Assembly: GCA_964459445.1 (NCBI GenBank)
Contig: CAYWMP010000244.1
Location: 1-6,886 of the forward strand
DNA: 6,886 nucleotides
Reading direction: 5' to 3'
Origin: CAYWMP01 sp964459445
Lineage (GTDB): Bacteria; Desulfobacterota; DSM-4660; Desulfatiglandales; HGW-15
The notes under the pieces were generated by a model, which did not search any database, was not told the DNA's origin, and was given only the letters and a program-made list of their open reading frames with translations. Shown piece after piece: positions 1 through 5,694 of the stretch. The position numbers and the translations under genes are program-made. Within the stretch, counting starts at the first letter, position 1. Every line of letters begins with the position of its first letter.

Positions 1-608
1 AGGGCCTCTATGGTCAGTGGATGATCGAACATTTCGAAGAACAAGGATTCAGGCAGCGAAATGATATCGGCGCCGGCCCGGAGGCAATTGATGACATGGT
101 TCCTTGTCTTCAGACTTGCCGCCAAAACTTCAGAAGTAAAGCCGTAGTTATCCTTTATCGCAACCGCATCCTGAACAAGGAACTCGCTTCCACCCCCCGC
201 CGCGTCAAGCCTGCTTAAGACAATGCTGACGAAGGTTGCGTTTGTCATCATTGCCAAGGCCGCTTGATCCGCTGAAAAGATCATGGTGACATTTACCCGT
301 ATATCTTTCTCCTTCTCCAATATGGCGGCGGCCTTTAATCCTTCCACATTCATTGGAACCTTATTGACAACATTCGGAGCGATGGCTGCCAGTTTTTCGG
401 CCTCTTTGACAATATCCTCTGCCCTATGGGCCACGGCTTCCGCGCTTACGGGTCCGGGAACAATAGAGCAAATCTCTTCGATGACATCTGTAAACTTTTT
501 TCCCGTCTCCGCTATTTTGGCAGGATTGGTTGTTATGCCACCCAACAACCCGGTATCATAGGCCCTTTTAATGGCTTCCACATCAGCCGTATCAAGGAAA
601 ACCCTCAT
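1..608 (-). CDS. Transaldolase / fructose-6-phosphate aldolase-like protein (C-terminus beyond left edge)
   Basis: Class I (Schiff-base) aldolase of the small transaldolase/FSA family. The family makes or breaks ketose phosphates using dihydroxyacetone-type donors in the cytoplasm. The start ATG (complement of 606-608) follows an AGGAG (complement of 615-619) by six bases. 202 residues are visible, against about 215-220 for the family, so only the C-terminal tail is missing. Visible motifs are the N-terminal LDTAD with D6, TTNP at 26-29, the Schiff-base lysine K83 in NKVPMNVEG, an NVTMIFS strand at 106-112, R133-L-D and AASLK at 163-167. By recalled alignment to E. coli FSA, position 58 is Glu, as in true transaldolases rather than FSA Gln59. 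The position of FSA Tyr131 / transaldolase Phe is Val130. Exact substrate is therefore uncertain. It is transcribed divergently from the GntR gene. Family call is secure; specific reaction is not. Confidence 0.88.
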   Translation of the reverse strand, partial: MRVFLDTADVEAIKRAYDTGLLGGITTNPAKIAETGKKFTDVIEEICSIVPGPVSAEAVAHRAEDIVKEAEKLAAIAPNVVNKVPMNVEGLKAAAILEKEKDIRVNVTMIFSADQAALAMMTNATFVSIVLSRLDAAGGGSEFLVQDAVAIKDNYGFTSEVLAASLKTRNHVINCLRAGADIISLPESLFFEMFDHPLTIEA

Positions 609-951
609 AAGCTTCTCCTATAGTATTGATTTACAAAACTGAGCCAATTTCAAAACGCCCTATTTTGGCCAATCTCGGCGTCAGGCTCAAATTCCAATCC
701 TCAAAATACTATTATGTATTCCTGCGGTTAAAATTTTCGTCTTCCTTGACCTTGGCCAAACTTGAACGTTTTGAAAATACCTCAACTGAAATGTCTTGTG
801 CGCCAGACGGCAGGAAAAACATCTTTTGTAGGGACGAGTTGATGACTTTTTCATTGATAAATTGTACGAAGAGCTAAAGGTTTCGGAACAATGATGAAGG
901 ATGAGACTTGATAATCATCTTCCATTTGTTAGAATCGGTGAGCAGAATAAA

Positions 952-970
952 GAAATGTTATAACATTATG
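952..970. promoter_or_regulatory. Putative operator copy 1 (palindrome)
   Basis: GAAATGTTATAACATTATG contains the perfect 14-base palindrome AATGTTATAACATT at 954-967. The same 19 bases recur at 1128-1146 with one change. The GT-4 bases-AC core resembles operators of GntR regulators of the HutC type, whose usual core is GT-N-TA-N-AC, and the adjacent gene encodes such a regulator. Binding by that protein is inferred. Confidence 0.55.
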
Positions 971-1127
971 ATGAATGTGACACACCTATCTCTCAAAATC
1001 AAGGAAAAAATATCATCATCCCACGTCCTTTTATTTTGGTGATATTTGATATAGAGCGAAGGCATAACCGGAACCTGTTACCATGACCTTTTTTTCTTGA
1101 GTTATGTCGAAGAATATGGCAGCATCT

Positions 1128-1146
1128 GAAATGTTATATCATTATG
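1128..1146. promoter_or_regulatory. Putative operator copy 2 (near-palindrome)
   Basis: GAAATGTTATATCATTATG matches copy 1 at 18 of 19 bases in the same orientation, 176 bases downstream. The single change breaks one base pair of the palindrome. It lies 87 bases upstream of the GntR start codon and overlaps the -10 box of a possible leftward promoter, as expected for a repressor site. Two copies at this spacing could allow DNA looping. Confidence 0.52.
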
Positions 1147-1161
1147 TCATTTGCTGTTCAA
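1133..1161 (-). promoter_or_regulatory. Possible sigma-70-type promoter reading towards the aldolase gene
   Basis: On the minus strand TTGAAC (complement of 1156-1161) is followed after 17 bases by TATAAC (complement of 1133-1138). The -10 box matches the TATAAT consensus at 5 of 6 positions and the -35 box matches at 4 of 6. The -10 box sits inside operator copy 2. Transcription would begin near 1126, giving a leader of about 520 bases before the aldolase start, which is long. A nearer promoter could exist that I did not recognise. Confidence 0.35.
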
Positions 1162-1232
1162 CCCATATTCGTTGCCACTTCAGACATTTGAAAGATACGT
1201 CCCCTCGGAAATAGTAGTGAAAGGGCCTTGAT

Positions 1233-1973
1233 ATGAATAGGATTAATTATGGAAGCAAGATACCCCTCTATCATCAGCTCTACGAGATTCTCCATGAGAA
1301 AATCCTGAGCAAAGAATTAAAACCCGGAGACATGGTCCCTCCTGAATCCGAGCTCATTCAAGACTATCATGTCAGCCGCATCACGGTTCGCAAGGTGCTG
1401 GATATGCTGGTCAAAGAGGGACTAATTTTTCGGCAGCGGGGCAGAGGGACATTCGTTGCCCACCCAAAGCTTGAACACGGCCTTTCCCGTATTGTTAATT
1501 TTACTGAGGATATGCGCCAGAGGGGATTTAAGCCTAGTTCAACGGTTCTTTTCTCAGGCCTGGTGCCTGCAACGGAATACATCGCCGAAAAATTGTCCAT
1601 TGAGTTAGATGAGGAATTGACCCGATTGGACCGGCTCCGACTGGCAGATAACGAACCCATGTGTCTTGAAAGATCCTATTTTATCCACAGATTTTGTCCG
1701 GGAATTCTTAACCATAATTTTGCGGAAACATCCTTGAGAGAAATTAAGGAACGGGACTATGGCATCAAATGGTCAAGGGCTACACAAATGATCAAGGCCA
1801 TCAATGCCTCCAAGGATATCGCAGACCCTCTAATGATGAAGCGGAACGCTGCGATTCTCTACATCGAAAGGGTTTCCTATTCCCAAGATGATAGACCCAT
1901 CGAGTTCCTCGAGGCCCACTATAGGGCCGATCGTTACAGCCTGCACAACGAACTGCAAGGCGGGGCAGGTTAG
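1233..1973 (+). CDS. GntR-family transcriptional regulator, HutC/UTRA type
   Basis: This is a 246-residue DNA-binding regulator of normal length for the family. Residues about 8-75 form the GntR winged helix: IPLYHQLYEIL, then LKPGDMVPPESEL, then the recognition helix VSRITVRKVLDMLVKEGLI, then the wing RQRGRGTFVA. Residues about 90-240 form a UTRA ligand domain, with TRLDRLRLADNEPMCLERSYF and a C-terminal YIERVSYSQDDRPIEFLEAHYRADRY-like strand pair. UTRA domains bind small effectors such as sugar phosphates or carboxylates and usually relieve repression. The ATG follows AAGGG (1221-1225) by seven bases. The neighbours suggest control of the divergent aldolase and of the dehydrogenase genes downstream. 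Classical acetoin operons use the sigma-54 activator AcoR instead, so this is a different control scheme. The gene ends in TAG, with a TGA in frame four codons later (1986-1988). The effector cannot be read from sequence. Confidence 0.93.
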   Translation: MNRINYGSKIPLYHQLYEILHEKILSKELKPGDMVPPESELIQDYHVSRITVRKVLDMLVKEGLIFRQRGRGTFVAHPKLEHGLSRIVNFTEDMRQRGFKPSSTVLFSGLVPATEYIAEKLSIELDEELTRLDRLRLADNEPMCLERSYFIHRFCPGILNHNFAETSLREIKERDYGIKWSRATQMIKAINASKDIADPLMMKRNAAILYIERVSYSQDDRPIEFLEAHYRADRYSLHNELQGGAG

Positions 1974-2001
1974 GAATCTTTTCCGTGAATTGGCATTTGT
2001 T

Positions 2002-2030
2002 TTGAGCCGAGACCTGTTCCTTTTCAAAAT
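2002..2030 (+). promoter_or_regulatory. Possible promoter for the dehydrogenase genes
   Basis: TTGAGC (2002-2007), a 17-base spacer and CAAAAT (2025-2030) match the sigma-70 hexamers at 4 of 6 positions each. The site lies in the 175-base gap between the GntR stop and the E1 alpha start and would start RNA near 2037. The gap holds no copy of the operator element seen upstream of GntR. If this promoter is real, the dehydrogenase genes may be controlled separately. The match is modest. Confidence 0.28.
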
Positions 2031-2038
2031 AACTTCGA

Positions 2039-2058
2039 AGCTCTAGAAAACAAGAGCT
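2039..2058 (+). other. Small stem-loop between GntR and E1 alpha
   Basis: AGCTCT (2039-2044) and AGAGCT (2053-2058) form a perfect 6-base-pair stem with an 8-base loop. No run of T follows, so it is a poor intrinsic terminator. It could be a 5' stabilising hairpin on the dehydrogenase mRNA or a weak attenuator. Confidence 0.3.
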
Positions 2059-2148
2059 GATGCCTTCTTTAATGCTCCGATTATCGTTTATTAAATCACA
2101 AAACATAAGCCCCCAATTAACTAATGAAATGTCTTGAGGAAATTCAAA

Positions 2149-3147
2149 ATGGTTAAAAAATCCTCGACAAAAAGAGGCAAAAAAAGGAAAGGCCCTGAGC
2201 TTGAGGTTGACGAAAAAATCCTTTTTGAAATGTACAGAAATATCTATGCAACACGGCAATTTGAACTGAACTGCATAGAACTGTATCGCCAGGGTCTTAT
2301 TCGAGGATATTTGCACCCCTATCTCGGAGAAGAAGCGATCGCCGCCGGTGCCTGTGCAGCCATTAAGCAGGATGATTATATCGTAAGCACCCATCGCGGA
2401 CACGGACACTGCATCTGCAAAGGTGCAGACCTGAAACTCATGGTTGCAGAAATCTTGGGCAGGACAACAGGATACTGTAGAGGACGTGGCGGTTCCATGC
2501 ATATCTCAAGCAAAGAGGATAATAATCTCGGCGCCAATGGGATCGTAGGGGGAGGCATCCCCATAGCCACCGGCGCGGCCATGGGTATTAAAGTTAAAAA
2601 GGGAAAAAAGGTGGTCATCGCATTTTTCAGCGACGGCGCAGCAAATAACGGGGTGTTTGGAGAATCGCTTAATTTAGCTGCCGCCTTCAGGCTTCCGGTT
2701 ATCTTTATGCTGGAGAACAATCACTATGCCGTCTCCACCCCTGTTGAATGCTCTTTTGGCAATTGCGATTTGGCCTGTAAAGGAGAGGCGTTTGGTATGC
2801 CCGGGATCTGTGTTGACGGAAATGATGCTGTCGAAGTCTATCATGCCACAAAAAGCGCTGCCGAAAGGGCCAGGAACGGAGAGGGACCGACCCTTATAGA
2901 GGCCAAGACCTATCGACACGGAGGTCATCATATAAACGATCCCGGATTGTATATGGATCAGAAGGTGCTTGCAAAATGGAAAACCAGGGACCCCATAGCG
3001 ATCCTCCGTGACAAGATCAAAAACAAGAGAAAGACCACCACCGTCGAGAAAGCGGTGGATAAAGAGTTGGATAGTGCCATCGATTTTGCCAAGAACAGCC
3101 CGCAGCCCTCTGTTGATGAGTTCCTTGAGGGTATTCAAGATTTCTAA
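2149..3147 (+). CDS. acoA: Acetoin dehydrogenase-type E1 component, alpha subunit (TPP-dependent)
   Basis: This is the alpha subunit of the heterotetrameric E1, which with TPP and Mg cleaves its substrate and reductively acylates lipoyl-E2. I place the start at ATG 2149: GAGGAA (2136-2141) lies seven bases upstream, whereas the TTG at 2134 has no ribosome site and overlaps that element. This gives 332 residues, a normal length. Motifs in order are YLGEEA at 58-63, the active-site loop STHRGHGHCICKGAD at 80-94, GYCRGRGGSMH at 108-118, GANGIVGGGIPIATGAA at 128-144, the TPP/Mg motif SDGAANNG at 161-168 closing at E189-N190-N191, and YRHGGHHINDPG at 255-266. The HRGHGHC and GGSMHI/GANGIVGGGIP blocks point to the acetoin dehydrogenase branch rather than classical pyruvate dehydrogenase. 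The usual GDG is SDG here, although the Mg-binding Asp162 is kept. Residues 1-15 are strongly basic. E1 beta starts 30 bases downstream. True substrate (acetoin, another acyloin, or a 2-oxoacid) is unproven. Confidence 0.92.
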   Translation: MVKKSSTKRGKKRKGPELEVDEKILFEMYRNIYATRQFELNCIELYRQGLIRGYLHPYLGEEAIAAGACAAIKQDDYIVSTHRGHGHCICKGADLKLMVAEILGRTTGYCRGRGGSMHISSKEDNNLGANGIVGGGIPIATGAAMGIKVKKGKKVVIAFFSDGAANNGVFGESLNLAAAFRLPVIFMLENNHYAVSTPVECSFGNCDLACKGEAFGMPGICVDGNDAVEVYHATKSAAERARNGEGPTLIEAKTYRHGGHHINDPGLYMDQKVLAKWKTRDPIAILRDKIKNKRKTTTVEKAVDKELDSAIDFAKNSPQPSVDEFLEGIQDF

Positions 3148-3177
3148 TCACATCAGATAAGAAGAAGGAATTAGAAG

Positions 3178-4149
3178 ATGCCTGAAATGATGTACAGAGA
3201 GGCTCTGAACCTCGCCCTTTTTGAGGAAATGCGGCGCGACCCCTTTGTTTTTATCATGGGGGAGAACATTGCAGAACGTGGCGGTTCATATAAGGTCACA
3301 GAGGGGCTCCTTAAGGAGTTTGGTCCCGAACGGGTGGTTGATACACCGATTGCCGAGGCATCCTTTACCGGGGCTGCTGTTGGGGCCGCCCTCGTTGGGA
3401 CACGCCCGATTGTTGAAATCCTGTTCGTTGATTTCTCGACCCTTGCCATGGACCAACTCATCAATCAGGCGGCCAAATATGGGTTTATGTCTGGTGGCCA
3501 AGGCCAGGTGCCCATGGTCCTGAGAACTCAGGGCGGGCTGGGAAATGGCTTGGCAGCACAACATTCCCAGAGCCTTGAAGCGTTATTTTATCATATACCC
3601 GGACTAAAAATTGTAATGCCTTCAACGCCCGGTGATGCCTATGGACTGTTGAAAACTTCAATCCGCGATGATTACCCGGTCATATTCATAGAACATAAAC
3701 AACTCTACATGACCAAAGGTGATGTCCCTAATAAAGAATATGTCATTCCCTTGGGTGAATCCGATTTAAAAAAAGAGGGGGATGATGTCTCATTGATCAC
3801 CTATTCCCATATGACTTTGAAATGTCTTGAAGCAGCGGAAATGCTTGAGAAGGAGGGGATAAGTGTCGAGGTCCTTGACTTGAGAACGCTGAAGCCCCTG
3901 GATGAAGAGGCGATTTAGGATTCTGCTAGAAAAACGGGCCGGGTCGTCATTGTCCATGAGGCCTGTAAAAGGGGCGGCGTCGGTGGAGACCTTGCTGCGA
4001 TGATTATGGAAGAAGCCTATGATGACCTCGATGGGCCTGTTATACGTATCTGCGGAAAGGACACACCCGTTCCCTATAACCTTGAATTGGAGAAGGTCTG
4101 TGTGCCTTCGGTCGAAGACATCATCGAAGGCGTTTTGCAGGTCGTATGA
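3178..4149 (+). CDS. acoB: Acetoin dehydrogenase-type E1 component, beta subunit, interrupted by in-frame TAG
   Basis: This is the beta subunit of the E1 heterotetramer; the active sites lie at its interface with E1 alpha. ATG 3178 follows AAGGA (3165-3169) by eight bases. Visible motifs are the TPP-activating glutamate E60 in DTPIAEASFTGAAVGAAL, VDFSTLAMDQLINQAAK at 84-100, histidine H129 in AAQHSQSLEA, and IPGLKIVMPSTPGDAYGLL at 140-158. The C-terminal transketolase domain begins at about 190. Codon 247 (3916-3918) is TAG. The same frame then runs open for 76 codons to TGA at 4147-4149, encoding the expected family ending (DSARKTGRVVIVHEACKRGG, then VPYNLELEKVCVPSVEDII). The complete frame is 323 codons, the normal family length. 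Termination at TAG would give 246 residues and lose much of the C-terminal domain, which in related complexes contacts the E2 binding domain. Recoding, recent mutation and sequence error all fit; no frameshift is involved. No good restart site follows the TAG. Confidence 0.9.
3916..3918 (+). other. In-frame amber codon within E1 beta (possible recoding site)
   Basis: The codon context is GAG GCG ATT TAG GAT TCT GCT. Homologous proteins have a variable, often hydrophobic or acidic residue here in a surface helix (LDEETI-x-xSVKKTGR in relatives), so many amino acids could be tolerated. One substitution from Leu (TTG), Glu (GAG), Gln (CAG), Lys (AAG), Ser (TCG), Trp or Tyr would create it. Family similarity resumes at once on the far side in the same frame. 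Confidence 0.85.
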
Positions 4150-4208
4150 CTCATAAATGAATTCTGATTATGAAAACAGCGATGAATTTGGGAGGTTCTT
4201 AGATCTCG

Positions 4209-5570
4209 ATGACCACTGAAATCATCATGCCCCAGGCCGGTCAGGATATTAAAAAAGGCAGGGTTGTCAAGTGGTTGAAGTCTGAAGGCGATCCGGTCAA
4301 GAAGGGACAACCCATCTGCGAGGTGGAAACAGAGAAGGTGGTCTTTGAGGTTGAATCTCCAGTAGATGGCGTCCTTCTGAAGATCATTATTCCGGACGGA
4401 GAAGAGACCGAAATCCTTTCGGTAATCGGGATCGTCGGAAAACCGGGAGAAAAAGTTGATCTAGCTGCATATGTCCGGGGAGAAAAGGACGAGGCCATTG
4501 ACATCTCTCGGATCCGAAAAAGGATAGGGAAAAAGGAGGGCGGAGCAGCCGGCAAAGTTATGGCATCGGGTCGGGCCAGGAAGCTTGCTGCTAAGAAGGG
4601 GATTGACTTATCCGCCCTACGGGGCACGGGTCCGGGCGGCCGAATCGTAGAAAAGGATATACTGCGTGCTGTAGATAAACGTGGCATCGTGAAAATCACG
4701 CCCCTAGCAAGGAAGATAGCTCAGGGTCATAGGTTGGATCTGGGCATCATTAAAGGATCTGGGTCATCAGGCAAAATTGTGAAAGCAGATGTGTTGCGGG
4801 CAATGGATGCAAACGTCGAATCAAAAAGAATGGCCGATAAATCAGCTATTGGGGCTTTTAAAAAAGTCAAAGAAGTAAAACCCCTAAGTGGAGTTCGGCA
4901 GGTCATTTTTGAACGCATGCATAAAAGCCTTCAAGAAACGGCTCAACTCACCCTCACTCTTGAGGCCGACGCCTCACCTCTCATAGAATTTAGAAAGGGC
5001 TTCAATAGAAAAGTAAAACGCGCGGATAAAAAGGCTTCCTTTAATGCGATTCTTATCAAGATCCTGGGCCAGGCCCTTAAAAACCATCCTGGGCTGAATG
5101 CAGGCGTCTTGGAAAATGAGATCTGGCATTGGGAATCCGTCAACATCGGTCTTGCCATGGATGCGGCCCATGGCCTTGTTGTTCCCGTAATTCGTGATGC
5201 CGACAAAAAATCAATCCAGGCCATTCAGAAAGAAACAAATGCGTTTGTTGATAAGGTCAAATCCAAAAAACTGATCCCCGATGATCTTCAGGGGGGTACC
5301 TTTACCCTCACCAATTTGGGCTTTTTAGATATTGAGGCCTTCACGCCCATCCTCAATCCTCCTGAATCCGGGATTCTCGGCGTCGGCAAAATCGTTGAAA
5401 AGCCTGTGGTCGAGGACGGTGAAATTAAAGTGGGTCAGAGGATGATGCTGAGTCTGACCATTGACCATCGAATAATCGATGGAGCCGACGGGGCAAGATT
5501 TCTTAAAGAAATAAAGGAATGTATTGAGGATATCCATTTACTTTTGAGAGCCATGAAGCAACAGACGTAA
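4209..5570 (+). CDS. acoC: Dihydrolipoyl acyltransferase E2 with one lipoyl domain and two subunit-binding domains
   Basis: This is the core of the complex. It accepts the acyl group on a swinging lipoyl arm and transfers it to CoA. ATG 4209 starts the usual lipoyl-domain opening MTTEIIMPQAGQDI; GGAGG (4191-4195) lies 13 bases upstream, a long spacing. The lipoyl domain spans about 2-80, with lipoyl lysine K43 in VETEKVVFEVESPVDG. It is followed by a charged rather than Ala/Pro-rich linker (81-116). Two peripheral subunit-binding domains follow: about 117-155 (ARKLAAKKGIDLSALRGTG, PGGRIVEKDILRA) and about 163-199 (PLARKIAQGHRLDLGIIKG, SGKIVKADVLRAMD). The catalytic acyltransferase domain covers about 225-445, with FTLTNLG at 365-371, ILNPPESGILGVGKI at 381-395 and the active-site DHRIIDG carrying H420 and D424. 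The length of 453 residues suits a one-lipoyl E2 with an extra binding domain. It lies 59 bases after the E1 beta stop, presumably in the same transcript. Confidence 0.93.
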   Translation: MTTEIIMPQAGQDIKKGRVVKWLKSEGDPVKKGQPICEVETEKVVFEVESPVDGVLLKIIIPDGEETEILSVIGIVGKPGEKVDLAAYVRGEKDEAIDISRIRKRIGKKEGGAAGKVMASGRARKLAAKKGIDLSALRGTGPGGRIVEKDILRAVDKRGIVKITPLARKIAQGHRLDLGIIKGSGSSGKIVKADVLRAMDANVESKRMADKSAIGAFKKVKEVKPLSGVRQVIFERMHKSLQETAQLTLTLEADASPLIEFRKGFNRKVKRADKKASFNAILIKILGQALKNHPGLNAGVLENEIWHWESVNIGLAMDAAHGLVVPVIRDADKKSIQAIQKETNAFVDKVKSKKLIPDDLQGGTFTLTNLGFLDIEAFTPILNPPESGILGVGKIVEKPVVEDGEIKVGQRMMLSLTIDHRIIDGADGARFLKEIKECIEDIHLLLRAMKQQT

Positions 5571-5694
5571 AATTATCTGATTCTGGATATCTGTTTCTGG
5601 TTTCTGGTTACTCATTACTTGTTACTGATTGCTGGACCCATTTTATCTGGTATCTAGCAACCAGCATCCAGCATCTATCTCGCAGGAGAAACCT
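5571..5694 (+). repeat. Repeat-rich spacer with nested hairpin before the E3-like gene
   Basis: The 124-base gap contains tandem TTTCTGG (5594-5607) and tandem CCAGCAT (5661-5674), plus repeated TTACT words between them. The left half is TGG-rich and the right half CCA-rich, so they can fold. TGCTGGA (5630-5636) pairs with TCCAGCA (5667-5673), and inside that CTGGT (5647-5651) pairs with ACCAG (5660-5664) around an 8-base loop. It has no terminal T tract, so it is not a standard terminator. It may be a short dispersed intergenic repeat or an mRNA processing or stability element. The E3-like ribosome site AGGAG (5684-5688) lies just after it. Confidence 0.45.

Larger units (their letters stand above)
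609..1232. other. Divergent intergenic control region, no convincing gene
   Basis: This 624-base AT-rich stretch separates the leftward aldolase gene from the rightward GntR gene. It holds two near-identical 19-base palindromic elements (952-970 and 1128-1146), an 8-base inverted repeat (1008-1015 / 1040-1047) and a plausible leftward promoter. The only open frames are short, lack a ribosome site and resemble nothing I recognise. The aldolase AGGAG (complement of 615-619) lies at the left end and a modest AAGGG (1221-1225) precedes the GntR start. Confidence 0.7.

Noticed and set aside
621..645. Leftward promoter just before the aldolase (TTGGCT, 16 bases, TACTAT)
   Set aside because: Its -10 box touches the ribosome-binding site, leaving no room for a transcript that includes that site.
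787..798. 12-base exact repeat TGAAATGTCTTG, also at 2125-2136
   Set aside because: About one exact 12-base repeat is expected by chance in a window this size, and the two sites share no further context.
626..877. 83-codon rightward open frame in the divergent intergenic region
   Set aside because: It starts with TTG, has no ribosome site, resembles no family I know and its low-complexity composition fits non-coding DNA.
851..925. 24-codon leftward frame in the possible aldolase leader
   Set aside because: It has an ATG but no Shine-Dalgarno sequence and nothing to support a leader peptide.
976..991. CRP-type half-site TGTGA at 976-980
   Set aside because: The second half-site is absent.
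1991..2006. Sigma-54-like promoter (TGGCA ... TTGAG) after the GntR stop, tempting because acetoin operons are often sigma-54 dependent
   Set aside because: The -12 element lacks the essential GC (it reads GA), and no AcoR-type activator is in the window.
1801..2502. 233-codon leftward open frame across the GntR 3' end and the E1 alpha 5' end
   Set aside because: It overlaps two clear genes on the opposite strand, lacks any recognisable domain and is best explained as an antisense shadow.
3919..4149. Separate gene for the E1 beta C-terminal part after the TAG
   Set aside because: No ribosome site or early start codon follows the TAG, and the segment is simply the continuation of the same domain in the same frame.
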